This document shows, piece by piece, positions 6,681 to 15,643 of a stretch of DNA of 64,000 nt; position 1 is the stretch's first letter; every line of letters begins with the position of its first letter. The stretch comes from DATCJA01 sp963734635 (GTDB lineage: Bacteria; Acidobacteriota; Vicinamibacteria; Vicinamibacterales; UBA2999), in assembly GCA_963734635.1 (NCBI GenBank), contig CAVTIA010000002.1, positions 248,001 through 312,000 of the forward strand. Direction: 5' to 3'. The notes beneath the pieces are model-generated. The model saw only the letters and a program-made list of their open reading frames with translations. It ran no database searches and was not told where the DNA came from. Position numbers and translations under genes: made by a program.

Positions 6681-9122
6681 TTATACGTGCGTACGTAGCG
6701 GTTCGTGCATCCGTCTGCCGTTCTCCAGCGACATCAGAATAATGTCAGCCGTCACGGGCGCGCGCCGGAACACGTCTTCGCCTACTGCGTCGGCAATCGC
6801 ATTCAGTACCGCGCCATAGCCCGCGCCGACTGGCGGCTCGCCTACACCGCGCGCGCCAACGGGCGTCTCGGGATCGGCGATGTCCAGCGCTTCGGCGCGC
6901 ATGGTCGCCGGAATATCCAGAATCGACAGCGGCTTGCTGTAATGGAAGCGGTCGCCAAGCGACACGCCGTACCGGGGATCGACGATCGATTTCTGGAACA
7001 ACGCGTGCGCGATGCCGAGACAAGCGCCGCCTTTGATCTGCGCCAGCAGACTCCGCGGATTGATGACGGTGCCGACATCGCCGACAGAGAGAAAGTCAAC
7101 AAGCGTCGCCTGCCCAGTCTCGACGTCGACTTCCACCTCCGCAAAGCCGATGACGAACGAGTAGGTGACACCGTCACGCGGATGATTGTCCTTGGCCACG
7201 CCCATCAGTCCCAAACCGGTGAGCGCAGACGCGGACTCACGCGTCATCACGTTGATGTCTTCAGGCAGCTCGTGGCCGTCGTACTTGCCACCGAGCTCGA
7301 TGGCACGCCTCGCAGCCTGAGCATAGCTCAGCCCTCGGCCTGGACTGCCGCGATGATAGACGCGCTCGCCACCAATCTCGTATTCGCCCGGCGCACCGCC
7401 AAGATCGCGCGCGGCAATCTCCTGCAGCTTGCGCCGTGCGTCCATGGCGCCTGCGTAGTTGGCGCGTGTCATGGCATGTGTCGTCTGGCTCCCGACCGAC
7501 GGGCACGTCCACGGCAGGTGTTTTCCGGTATCGCCCCAGACGACTTCCACTTTCTCCCACGGCACGTCCAGCACCTCGGCGGCAACCCGCGCGAGGTCGA
7601 TCACCGAGTGAGTGCCAAGATTACCGACGGCCGACTGAACGTAGAGCCGCCCGTCGGGCCGGATCGTCAGAATGCTGTCGAAGCCGACCGAGCCCGCGCC
7701 GTGCGGTCCAACCGCAACGCCGATGCCGCGGATTTTCGACCCCTGTCGCTTTCCGGTTCGCGTCTTGCGCTCGTCCCAGTTGAAGAGCGCTGCACCGCGA
7801 TCGAGCGCCTGCTTCACGAACGCACTCGTGACATGGTTGCGCCGCCCGTTCGGAGTCGCCGGACCGAAGTCCGCCTTCCCTTCCGGTGAGTTCATGCGGC
7901 GAATCTGCACCTGATCGATCCCGAGCTGCTTAGCCGCCTTCGTGATCACCGGTTCCATGATGCCGTTGGCCTGCATGGGGCCAGGCGACCGCTGCTGGGA
8001 CCGCGGCGGCGTGTTGGTGATGACGTTCACCGCGCGCCAGCGCATCGCAGGAGGCTGATAGATGAGCGACGCCGCAAGGCCTGCCGAACGATGATCGCCG
8101 AGCGGCCCGTACGCTCCGGTATCCGCAACGATGAACAGATCGACCGCCGTGATGCGACCGTCCTTGGCAAAGCCGACCCGGGCACGGCCCGTCAAGTTGG
8201 TGCGCGAGCGACCGATATAGCTTTCTTCCTCGCGGGTGATCCGCATCATCACCGGCGTGTTCGTCTTGCGCGACAGCAGCGCAGGAATCGACATCGAGAC
8301 GGCGCCGCCACCCTTGCTGCCGAATCCACCGCCGGTGTACTCGGAGATCAGCATCACCTCCGACGGCTTGATTCCCACCCAGCGCGCGATGTTGTTGCGC
8401 GTTTGCGCCAGGCTCTGCGTGGAGGCGTGAATGAACAGCTTGCCGTTCTGCCAGTACGCCATCGCGCTGCGCGTCTCCATCGGGTGATGGCCCGTGGACT
8501 GCACGACAAACGTTTCGTCGAGCACGAGCGCCGCCGCGGCAAAACCTGCGTCGAGATCGCCGTACGACCATTCCTCGAGCGCCTTGCCGGTTGGCAGACG
8601 CCCTTCCCCCGCCGCAACAAAATCTTCGGCCGTCCACTTCACGGTCTCTCGCGGGGCGGGCGCGGCCGGCCCCTGGCCGCCAGGCGCTGGCGCTCCCCAG
8701 GCATTCCCTTCCAACCGTGCGTTCGGACCGTTCGGCCGCAGACTTTCGACCGCGTCCGTCACGAACGGCAGCGGCTCGAGATCGACCTGAATTCGCTCGA
8801 CCGCTTCAGCCGCGGTCAACTCATCGACCGCAGCGACTGCCAGGATCGGTTCGCCGGCATACACCGGCTCGTTCGTGAGAGCGCGTTCCGCGCCTTCAAG
8901 ATCGGGCAGATCGTCTGCGGTCAGAATGGCTCTGACACCGGGCATCGCCGTCGCGGCGCTCGTATCGATACTGCGAACGCGGGCATGCGGCATCGGGCTG
9001 AGCAGCAGCTTGGTGAACAGCATGCCGTCAGCACGATAGTCCTCGGCGTACTTCGCGCGTCCCGTCACCTTCGCGACGTGATCGGGAGGGATATAGTTGC
9101 GGCCGACAAGCTTTCCGGGCAT
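6681..9122 (-). CDS. Molybdopterin-binding catalytic subunit, xanthine oxidase family (PaoC/aldehyde-oxidoreductase-like)
   Basis: Large catalytic subunit, 813 residues from ATG 9120-9122. It opens with KLVGRNYIPPDHVAKVTG, the usual start of XO-family large subunits with the aldehyde oxidase a/b hammerhead domain. The Moco-binding domains follow, with EYTGGGFGSKGGG around the middle and the catalytic-Glu motif GVGEPP near the C terminus (Glu about residue 762). The start shares one base with the stop of the 2Fe-2S subunit (taATG), so the two are coupled. It has no signal of its own; its Tat-bearing partner probably carries it to the periplasm. Likely substrates are aldehydes or N-heterocycles, not resolvable here. 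An open frame continues upstream of this ATG but is only a shadow of the 2Fe-2S gene. Confidence 0.92.
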   Translation of the reverse strand: MPGKLVGRNYIPPDHVAKVTGRAKYAEDYRADGMLFTKLLLSPMPHARVRSIDTSAATAMPGVRAILTADDLPDLEGAERALTNEPVYAGEPILAVAAVDELTAAEAVERIQVDLEPLPFVTDAVESLRPNGPNARLEGNAWGAPAPGGQGPAAPAPRETVKWTAEDFVAAGEGRLPTGKALEEWSYGDLDAGFAAAALVLDETFVVQSTGHHPMETRSAMAYWQNGKLFIHASTQSLAQTRNNIARWVGIKPSEVMLISEYTGGGFGSKGGGAVSMSIPALLSRKTNTPVMMRITREEESYIGRSRTNLTGRARVGFAKDGRITAVDLFIVADTGAYGPLGDHRSAGLAASLIYQPPAMRWRAVNVITNTPPRSQQRSPGPMQANGIMEPVITKAAKQLGIDQVQIRRMNSPEGKADFGPATPNGRRNHVTSAFVKQALDRGAALFNWDERKTRTGKRQGSKIRGIGVAVGPHGAGSVGFDSILTIRPDGRLYVQSAVGNLGTHSVIDLARVAAEVLDVPWEKVEVVWGDTGKHLPWTCPSVGSQTTHAMTRANYAGAMDARRKLQEIAARDLGGAPGEYEIGGERVYHRGSPGRGLSYAQAARRAIELGGKYDGHELPEDINVMTRESASALTGLGLMGVAKDNHPRDGVTYSFVIGFAEVEVDVETGQATLVDFLSVGDVGTVINPRSLLAQIKGGACLGIAHALFQKSIVDPRYGVSLGDRFHYSKPLSILDIPATMRAEALDIADPETPVGARGVGEPPVGAGYGAVLNAIADAVGEDVFRRAPVTADIILMSLENGRRMHEPLRTHV

Positions 9123-9733
9123 TACGTTGTCGCCCTCCGCATGTACTCGGCGCCGCGCATGAGCGACGTCAGAATCTTGTCGTAGTCCTGACAGCGACAG
9201 AGGTTCCCGGAAATCCCGTGCGCCAGCTCCTCGCGCGTCGGTGTGGGATTGGTCTTGAGGAACCCGACGGCTGACATGACGAAGCCGGGCAGACAGAACG
9301 CGCACTGGAAGCCCTGCTCGTCGACGACGGCCTGTTGAACGGGATGCAGTTGGCCCGTGGGGCTGGCGAGACCTTCGATCGTGACGACGTTGCGTCCGCG
9401 AACGGTATGCGTCAGCACCGAACACGAATAGTGCGGGACGTCGTCGATGAGCACCGAGCACGCGCCGCATTCGGCGCGATCGCATCCAAGCTTGGTTCCG
9501 GTGAGGCCAAGCTTGTACCGCAGCGTCATCGCCAGCGTCTCCTGCTTGAGGACGTCGACGCGCCGCATCTGCCCGTTCACATTGAGCGTGATGAGACGTT
9601 CGACGGATCCGGGCGCTGTTGACGTCTGGCCTAGAACGCCGCTGCTGCGAAAGAGGTACCCGACGGATGAAGTGACGGCTCCACCCGCGATTACACTCTT
9701 GATGAAGTTCCGTCGTGAAAGCGACATGCGCAC
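9122..9733 (-). CDS. (2Fe-2S)-binding subunit with Tat signal, xanthine oxidase family (PaoA-like)
   Basis: First gene of a four-gene unit (2Fe-2S, Moco, FAD, cytochrome b). It encodes 203 residues with an N-terminal twin-arginine signal (SRRNFIKSVIAGGAV, arginines at 7-8). This is the only Tat signal among the three XO subunits, as in E. coli PaoA. The first cluster ligands are Cys84, Cys89, Cys92 and Cys104, with the spacing Cys-x4-Cys-x2-Cys. The second set is Cys144, Cys147, Cys179 and Cys181. The enzyme should therefore assemble in the cytoplasm and be exported folded. The upstream gap is a G-rich repeat rather than a clear promoter. Confidence 0.92.
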   Translation of the reverse strand: MRMSLSRRNFIKSVIAGGAVTSSVGYLFRSSGVLGQTSTAPGSVERLITLNVNGQMRRVDVLKQETLAMTLRYKLGLTGTKLGCDRAECGACSVLIDDVPHYSCSVLTHTVRGRNVVTIEGLASPTGQLHPVQQAVVDEQGFQCAFCLPGFVMSAVGFLKTNPTPTREELAHGISGNLCRCQDYDKILTSLMRGAEYMRRATT

Positions 9734-9764
9734 ACCCCGCTGGGCGCGTTGAGTCTACACCTAC

Positions 9765-9856
9765 ATGGTTGGTGGTTGGTAGATGGGGATCGGGGATCGG
9801 GATCGGGGATCGGGGATCGAGGATTGGGGGTTGGGGATTGGGAGTTGGGAATTGGT
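9765..9856. repeat. G-rich degenerate repeat between divergent genes
   Basis: About 90 bases of imperfect copies of ggggatcgg shading into gggattggg, located between the divergent genes starting at 9733 and 9877. The plus strand has many G3-G5 runs, enough for G-quadruplex formation in principle. It must contain or adjoin both promoters, yet I see no convincing -10/-35 pair. Confidence 0.6.
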
Positions 9857-9876
9857 AACCTATCCCCAGGCCCCCA

Positions 9877-11277
9877 GTGATCCTGAAGCAGTTTTACCTC
9901 AACTGCCTGGCACACGCTTCGTACCTCGTCGGCGACGAGGAATCGCGCACGGCGGCGGTTGTCGACCCGCAGCGGGATATCGATGAGTATCTAGCATTTG
10001 CGGGCGAGCACGGGCTGCAAATCGCCCACGTATTTCTCACCCATTTTCACGCCGACTTTCTCGCGGGTCACCTGGAGCTTCGCGACCGGACGGGGGCGAC
10101 TATATATCTGGGCGCCGCCGCGAAGGCCGAGTACCAGTTCCAACCCATGGGGGATGGTGATGCCGTCCAGTTCGGGAAGGTGCGGCTCGAGGCGCTCGAA
10201 ACACCGGGACACACGCCAGAGTCGATCTCCATCCTCGTTTATGACCTCGCGGAAAGCGACAGCGTCCCTCGGGCCGTGCTCACCGGCGACACTCTCTTCG
10301 TCGGCGACGTTGGCCGGCCCGACCTGCGCGCCGCGCTAGGCTGGTCGGCAGCGGATCTGGGCAAACTCCTGTACTCGTCGCTGCGTGACAAGCTGTTGCG
10401 ACTGCCGGATTCCGCACTTGTCTACCCGGCGCACGGCGCAGGCTCTCTTTGCGGCAAAGCGATCAGCAAGGAAACGGTGTCGACGATCGGCGAGCAGCGG
10501 CGATCGAACTACGCGCTGCAGCCGATGACGCGGGAGGCGTTTCTCGAACTCGTCACCGCAGACCAGCCCGACGCACCGCCGTACTTCACCTACGACGCCG
10601 TGCTCAACAGCCGCGAGCGTCCGACGCTCGACCAGGCGCTCGCGCGCGAGCTGCGGCCGCTGACGATCGACGAGCTGCTCGCCGAGCAGCAAAAGGGCGT
10701 CCAGGTGCTCGACACCCGCGACCCGGCCGAGTTCGCTGCAGCGCATCTCGAAGGGAGCATCAACATCGGCCTGATCGGGCAGTATGCGACCTGGGCCGGA
10801 ACAGTGCTCACACGCGATCGGCCGATTGTGATCGTCGCGGATCCCGACGCGGAAGCCGAATCTGCAATGCGCCTCGGACGCATTGGATTCGATCATGTCA
10901 TCGGTTTTCTCAAGGGCGGGCTGAGAAGCGCTGATGCGTCGGCCGCGCGCGTCGTGACGACGGAGCGTATTGGCGCGGGTGTGGCGGCCGAGCGGCTTGC
11001 ATCGACGACGCCGCCCTTGGTCGTCGACGTGCGCGCGCAGTCAGAACGCGCGCAGAAGCGGATCGCGGGAAGCGTCCACATCCCGCTCAGTCGCCTGGGG
11101 GAGCGGTTGTCGGAGATTCCTCCCGATCGCCCCGTGCTCGTGCACTGCGCCGGCGGATACCGATCGTCCATCGCAGCAAGCCTGCTCCAGCGTGACGGCC
11201 GAACGAACGTCAGCGAGTTGGCGGGTGGGATTACCGCGTGGGAAGGAGCAGGATTGCCCGTCGAATCTGGACCATGA
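9877..11277 (+). CDS. MBL-fold persulfide dioxygenase-like protein with two rhodanese domains
   Basis: A 466-residue fusion of a metallo-beta-lactamase fold and two rhodanese domains, predicted to handle glutathione or protein persulfides in sulfide detoxification. The MBL metal motif is THFHADFLAGH (His56, His58, Asp60, His65), the form found in ETHE1-type persulfide dioxygenases with a single iron. GDTLFVGDVGRPD supplies the next ligand. The first rhodanese domain (about 265-355) has an Asp-Pro where the catalytic Cys should be (VIVADPDAEAES), so it is probably inactive. The second (about 375-463) has the active loop VHCAGGYRS. The start is GTG 9877, directly before ILKQFYLNCLAHASYL, the usual N terminus. 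The gene stands alone on its strand. Confidence 0.88.
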   Translation: MILKQFYLNCLAHASYLVGDEESRTAAVVDPQRDIDEYLAFAGEHGLQIAHVFLTHFHADFLAGHLELRDRTGATIYLGAAAKAEYQFQPMGDGDAVQFGKVRLEALETPGHTPESISILVYDLAESDSVPRAVLTGDTLFVGDVGRPDLRAALGWSAADLGKLLYSSLRDKLLRLPDSALVYPAHGAGSLCGKAISKETVSTIGEQRRSNYALQPMTREAFLELVTADQPDAPPYFTYDAVLNSRERPTLDQALARELRPLTIDELLAEQQKGVQVLDTRDPAEFAAAHLEGSINIGLIGQYATWAGTVLTRDRPIVIVADPDAEAESAMRLGRIGFDHVIGFLKGGLRSADASAARVVTTERIGAGVAAERLASTTPPLVVDVRAQSERAQKRIAGSVHIPLSRLGERLSEIPPDRPVLVHCAGGYRSSIAASLLQRDGRTNVSELAGGITAWEGAGLPVESGP

Positions 11278-11282
11278 CAAGG

Positions 11283-11430
11283 CACAAGTCACAAGTCACA
11301 ACAAAACGTACAAAAAGATCTCTGTGTCTCTGCGTCTCTGTGGCCCGTGATCGTGGTCCGGCTGAAGCCGGACACTACGTACGTTGGGACGTGGGGCGTT
11401 GGGCGTTGGGCGTTGGGCGTTGGGCGTTGA
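11283..11430. repeat. Repeat-filled gap: short tandem words plus one REP-like palindrome
   Basis: Between convergent genes. It holds caagtcacaagtcac (11283-11298), the phrase tctgtgtctctgcgtctctg (around 11322), a GTAG-headed REP-like hairpin on the minus strand at 11356-11378 (core ccggctgaagccgg), and five or so copies of gttgggc at 11384-11430. No T-tailed terminator is visible although two genes converge here. Confidence 0.6.
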
Positions 11431-12825
11431 TTAGACCGCGCGCGCACGGCGCGGGCGGGCGGCGCGCGGAAGCGCAATGCGAAACGTGCTGCCGTCAGCA
11501 CCAGACATGGCGAGCGTAAGACGTCCTCCGGTCGCCTCCACCGCGCCCTTCGCAATCGACAGACCCAACCCGGCCCCCTGCGTCCCCGAATCCGTGCCGC
11601 GATAGAAGCGATCGAAGATGCGCTCGCGGGCGGAAGGCTCGATGCCCGCTCCACTGTCGATGACGTCCACGATGGCTTCGCCAGACGCTTCCTCTACGCG
11701 TATCCGGATTCGTCCGCCGGACGGACTGAACTTGATCGCGTTGTCCACCAGGTTGATCAGCGCCTGGCGCACCACGAACCTGTCCGCGTAGGCGTGCGGC
11801 GTTCCGACCTGTTCGACCTCGATGGACTGCCCCTGTTCCTCGGCCAGCACTTCGAGATGGTCTGCCACCTCGTCTGCGAGCTCGCGGACGTCGAACTCAT
11901 CGGTCGACAGTTTGGCCTGCCGCGTCTCGGCGCGCGACAGCGTGAGGAGGCGATCAACCAGACTCGCAAGCCGATCGGCTTCTTCGAGCATGCTCCCGAT
12001 GATCGTTCTATACGTGGCGTCGTCGCGGTGATCGCGAAGCCCCACTTCGCCAACGCTGCGCAACGCAGTGAGTGGCGTGCGGAGCTGATGAGACACATCG
12101 GCAGTGAAGCGTCGCATCTGCTCGAACGACGCTTCCAGTCGCCCGAGCGTCTCGTTGAACACCACCGCAAGACGCCCCATTTCGTCGTCTGGATTTTCCA
12201 CGGGCAAACGATCGCTCAGGCGCTCGGCTGTGATGAGTTGCGCGCGCTCCGTCATCCTCTCAACGGGCAGCAGCGCACGCCGCGCGAGTGTGTAGCCCCC
12301 CAGGCCGGCAATGGCCCCCGCCAGCGGCAGCCCGAACGCGAGAATGAGCGCGAGCTGGTCGAGCTCCTGTCCCATGGCGGCCTCGGACCGGCCGACCTGG
12401 ATGATGACGGGGCTGCCGCCAATCTGGCCGCGGCGCGTCAACACGCGAACTGGCGTGACCGGATGGTCGACGCGGATGATGCTCTCGTCGGCGCGCTGCG
12501 CGATGTCCCGGCTCTCAGGCAGAGGGCTGCGTGCCGCCTCGGCGTTCTGATAGAGCAGCTCCCCATCTGCGCTCCATACACGAAGCCAGAACTCCTCGTC
12601 GGTGATGTCCTCGGACCAGGTGATTCCGCCTTCCGGTGTCTGTTCCACCATCGCGGAGGCCCACTGGAAGTCGCCGAGCAGGCGCGTATTCAGTGTTGCG
12701 GAAATGCTGCGACTGACGAACGCGAAAACAACCGCGGCATACACGGCGAGCACCACCACCATTGCGGCGACGTACCACAGCGTGAGTCGTACCCGGACGC
12801 TGTGCGAGCGCCACCAGCGCCTCAT
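11431..12825 (-). CDS. Two-component sensor histidine kinase
   Basis: A membrane sensor kinase of 464 residues. Transmembrane helix 1 is at about 16-37, a periplasmic region at about 38-158, and helix 2 at about 159-180. HAMP follows at about 180-235, then HisKA with the phospho-acceptor in DVSHQLRTP (His246), and an HATPase domain with N box NLVDNAIKFS, DSGAG and GAGLGLS boxes. Its ATG overlaps the stop of the response regulator by four bases, so the pair is translationally coupled. Architecture and pairing resemble heavy-metal or envelope-stress kinases of the CusS/QseC kind, but the signal cannot be assigned. Confidence 0.92.
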   Translation of the reverse strand: MRRWWRSHSVRVRLTLWYVAAMVVVLAVYAAVVFAFVSRSISATLNTRLLGDFQWASAMVEQTPEGGITWSEDITDEEFWLRVWSADGELLYQNAEAARSPLPESRDIAQRADESIIRVDHPVTPVRVLTRRGQIGGSPVIIQVGRSEAAMGQELDQLALILAFGLPLAGAIAGLGGYTLARRALLPVERMTERAQLITAERLSDRLPVENPDDEMGRLAVVFNETLGRLEASFEQMRRFTADVSHQLRTPLTALRSVGEVGLRDHRDDATYRTIIGSMLEEADRLASLVDRLLTLSRAETRQAKLSTDEFDVRELADEVADHLEVLAEEQGQSIEVEQVGTPHAYADRFVVRQALINLVDNAIKFSPSGGRIRIRVEEASGEAIVDVIDSGAGIEPSARERIFDRFYRGTDSGTQGAGLGLSIAKGAVEATGGRLTLAMSGADGSTFRIALPRAARPRRARAV

Positions 12826-13505
12826 GGCTCGCCCTCGTGCAGCATGAACCCGACGCCGCGCACCGTATGAATCAGCTTTTCGCGCTGTTCCGTGTCGATC
12901 TTGCGCCGCAGGCGCGCGATGTGGACGTCAATGACATTGTCGAGCGGTGTGGTCCGCGCCGTTTCCTTCCAGACATCACGCGCCAGGCTCTCACGCGACA
13001 CCACCTGGCCCTGATGGCGAAGAAGGTACTCGAGCAGCTCGAACTCGCGCGCCGTGAGATCGACGACGGACCCTCGGCGTGAAACCTTCCTCGTAATCAG
13101 GTCGAGCTCGAGGTCGGCCACCGAGAGGCGAGGGATCTCTGCGGCGCGTCCGCGGCGCACGAGCGCACGAATCCTCGCCACCACTTCGGCAAACGCAAAC
13201 GGCTTGACCATGTAGTCGTCTGCGCCGGTGTCGAGGCCGAGCACCCGGTCCTGGAGGCTGTCTCGTGCCGTCAGGGCCAGCACGGGCGTCTTGATGCCGC
13301 GGTCCCTCATCGCCTTGAGGATCTCCAGGCCATCGCGGCCGGGCAGCGTGAGGTCCAGCAGGATGGCGTCGAACGGCTCCGTGGTCACGCGAAAGAACGC
13401 GCTCTCGCCGGTGCGCTCAACGACGACGTCGTAGCGCTCGCCTTGGAGTCCCTCGCGCAGGGCGTTGGCGACTTTCAGCTCGTCTTCGACGACGAGAATT
13501 CGCAC
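12822..13505 (-). CDS. OmpR-family response regulator
   Basis: A 227-residue regulator. The receiver domain shows acidic residues Glu7 and Asp8, phospho-acceptor Asp51, Thr79 and Lys101 (DDYMVKPF). A winged-helix Trans_reg_C domain follows at about 130-222 (TAREFELLEYLLRHQG, then RLRRKID and VRGVGFML). The start is GTG 13503-13505. It lies 13 bases after the winged-helix/TPR regulator and overlaps the kinase gene by four bases, so all three signalling genes probably share a transcript. Confidence 0.93.
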   Translation of the reverse strand: MRILVVEDELKVANALREGLQGERYDVVVERTGESAFFRVTTEPFDAILLDLTLPGRDGLEILKAMRDRGIKTPVLALTARDSLQDRVLGLDTGADDYMVKPFAFAEVVARIRALVRRGRAAEIPRLSVADLELDLITRKVSRRGSVVDLTAREFELLEYLLRHQGQVVSRESLARDVWKETARTTPLDNVIDVHIARLRRKIDTEQREKLIHTVRGVGFMLHEGEP

Positions 13506-13518
13506 GAATCAAGAATAG

Positions 13519-15273
13519 CTATGAGAGACCGAGCAAATCCAGAAGCCGCGCGCAGCGTGGATCCGAGCGGATCGGCTCGAACCGGGGCTCGACAGCCAGG
13601 TAGATCAGCGCCGGATCAGAGTCAACTACGGCTTGCTCGAGGGCGGCAAACGCGGAATCGTGGTCCCCGACGCCGACGTATGCGAGCGCCAGGTGATACC
13701 GGGAGAGGTATCGGGTGGCGCCCAGGCGAGGCAGACCCGCGACCAGCTCCGCGGCGCCCGCAGCATCACCCGCCAACGCCCTCGCATTTGAGAGGGAGGC
13801 CGCATACATCGCGTCGTGGCTCGCCTCCGCATGAACGGCATCGAGCACGGCAACGGCGTCCTCGGTTCTGCCGATTTGAAGGTAGATCGCCCCAACCAGA
13901 CGCCGTGCAGGCAGGTACTGGGGATCGATGTCTGTCGTGCGCCGACAATGAGCCAGCGCTCCGTCGTAATCGCCGGCCAGATACCGAACGAACGCAGCGC
14001 TCGTGCCGACGACGAGACACAACGGGTCGAGCTCCACGGCGCGATCGATTTCGCGGATCGCCTCCGTGTACCGTCCGAGGGCGGCAAGCATCGTCGCGTA
14101 TCCGCGGTGCGAATTCTCCTGGCTTGGGTTGAGCGCGATAGCCTCGACGTAGGCGGTCTCGGCGCCTCGCCAGTCCCATTCGAGCATGCGGCGCACATCG
14201 GCGAGCGCGAGCCGCCCCTCCGACATTCTCGGCTCGAGCTCGAGCGATCGCTTCGCTGCCGCGCGGGCGGTTTCGAGCGCGCTGCGCGGTCGCTCGCGAT
14301 AGTTGAGGGCGCGCGCGACATGCACTCGCGCAGCACCTGCATGCGCTGGTGCGAAATTCGGATCGATCCGTAGCGCCTCGGTATATCGCGAGAGCGCCTG
14401 TTCCAGACCTTCGTCATCCGGTCGGAGCCAGTTGTTCCAGAAGTAGCGTCCCTGCAGGTACTCCTGGTATGCAGTCACCGACGTGGCGGGGGCACGCGGT
14501 GCGGCTGCGTCGGCCGGTGCCAGCTCCGTCGTGAGCGACTCGGCGACGCGCGCGGCGACATCCGCCTGGACGGAGAAAGAGTCGGTGAGGTGGTGTTCGT
14601 AGGTCTCGGCCCAGAGATGTGTTTCGCCGGCCGTTTCAACAAGCCGCGCGGTGATGCGGACGCGCTCACCCTGACGACGAACGCTGCCTTCGAGCAGGTA
14701 GTCGGCGCCGAGCGCCTTTCCAATCTCGCGTGTGCGCTCGGTGGTGCCTTTGAAGACCATCGACGACCAGCGCGCCATGACGCCGAGGCGTCCACGGCAC
14801 CGCTCGCCGAGCTGCGTGATCATCTCTTCGGTCAGGCCGTCAGTGAAGTACTCCTGGCCTGCGGCGTCGCTCAGATTTGTGAAGGGCAGTACGGCCAACC
14901 TGACGCGCGGCTGCCCGCCCCCCGGTTCCTCTGTGTCGATGGCCGCCGTGCCGATGAAGCGGTATCCGCGACGCGGGAGCGTCTCCACGAACCGCGGGTT
15001 GTCCGCGTCGTCGCCGAGCGCAGCGCGCAGTCGCTTCACGGCGGCATTGAGGCTGTGCTCGAAATCGACGAAGGTGCCATCGGGCCACAGGCGCTTGCAG
15101 AGCTCGTCTCGAGTGACCACGTCGCCGGGGCGTTCGAGCATGACGCGGAGAATCTCGAACGGCTGCTCCTGCAGCCGGATGCAGCTACCGTCCTTGCGCA
15201 GCTCGCGCGATCGAACATCGAGCTCGAAGGAACCGAAGCGCAGTCGCTGTCCCGTTTCAGTTGCCGAGTCCAT
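13519..15273 (-). CDS. Winged-helix DNA-binding / TolB-like / TPR one-component regulator
   Basis: A 584-residue CadC-like regulator. An N-terminal OmpR-type winged helix (about 10-105: FELDVRSRELRKDG, RPGDVVTRDEL, RRGYRFIG) is followed by a FlgO/TolB-like alpha/beta domain (about 120-260: RLAVLPFTNLSDAAGQEYF, ADYLLEGSVRRQGERVRI). A long TPR array then runs to the C terminus. Such proteins are abundant in Acidobacteriota. No transmembrane helix is visible, so it is probably cytoplasmic and senses a partner through the TPRs. I prefer ATG 15273, seven codons inside a longer frame that would need TTG. It is the leading gene of the operon with the response regulator and kinase. Confidence 0.85.
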   Translation of the reverse strand: MDSATETGQRLRFGSFELDVRSRELRKDGSCIRLQEQPFEILRVMLERPGDVVTRDELCKRLWPDGTFVDFEHSLNAAVKRLRAALGDDADNPRFVETLPRRGYRFIGTAAIDTEEPGGGQPRVRLAVLPFTNLSDAAGQEYFTDGLTEEMITQLGERCRGRLGVMARWSSMVFKGTTERTREIGKALGADYLLEGSVRRQGERVRITARLVETAGETHLWAETYEHHLTDSFSVQADVAARVAESLTTELAPADAAAPRAPATSVTAYQEYLQGRYFWNNWLRPDDEGLEQALSRYTEALRIDPNFAPAHAGAARVHVARALNYRERPRSALETARAAAKRSLELEPRMSEGRLALADVRRMLEWDWRGAETAYVEAIALNPSQENSHRGYATMLAALGRYTEAIREIDRAVELDPLCLVVGTSAAFVRYLAGDYDGALAHCRRTTDIDPQYLPARRLVGAIYLQIGRTEDAVAVLDAVHAEASHDAMYAASLSNARALAGDAAGAAELVAGLPRLGATRYLSRYHLALAYVGVGDHDSAFAALEQAVVDSDPALIYLAVEPRFEPIRSDPRCARLLDLLGLS

Positions 15274-15643
15274 GGGCTTAACCAACCAGGGCAAAGGTCA
15301 AAAGGTAACAGTCAACGGAGCCGTTTGAAAGGGTCCAAATGGCCGCTCTAATAATCGGTCGGTTGGTCACCGAACTACCAGCGTGTCACCCACATGTAAT
15401 CTCGTGTCACCTCAGCGGGACTTCGCGGCTGGTCTGACTTCGCGGCTGGTCTGACTTCGCGGCTGGTCTTTCGTCTTTGGTCTTTGGTGTTTGGCTGGGC
15501 TTAACGGGGTTGGGCCTTGGCGGCTTGGAAGTCACCAACCCTCGCCGAGAGCCCAAAGCCGAGAGCCTAACGCCAGATCCCGTAACCCCTTGGCCGATAA
15601 ACGTCGATCGCGTTACGATGACCACGCGCGAAAGGAACTCAAC
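15274..15643. other. Divergent intergenic region with 17-bp tandem repeat
   Basis: A 370-base gap between divergent genes with no coding sequence I can support. At 15420-15469 the unit acttcgcggctggtctg occurs twice exactly and a third time minus its last base. It is followed by ctttggt-type repeats to about 15495. Two copies of cgtgtcacc lie at about 15382 and 15403. An AT-richer stretch near 15349-15358 (ctaataatcg) is the best place for a promoter, but I cannot assign boxes. Confidence 0.5.
15420..15469. repeat. 17-bp direct tandem repeat, 2.9 copies
   Basis: Exact repeats of acttcgcggctggtctg at 15420, 15437 and 15454, the last lacking its final base. The period is not a multiple of the helical repeat, and the array sits upstream of the molybdenum hydroxylase operon starting at 15644. 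Confidence 0.8.

Noticed and set aside
9765..9856. A CRISPR array or VNTR in the G-rich repeat
   Set aside because: The units are under 12 bases, degenerate and without spacers.
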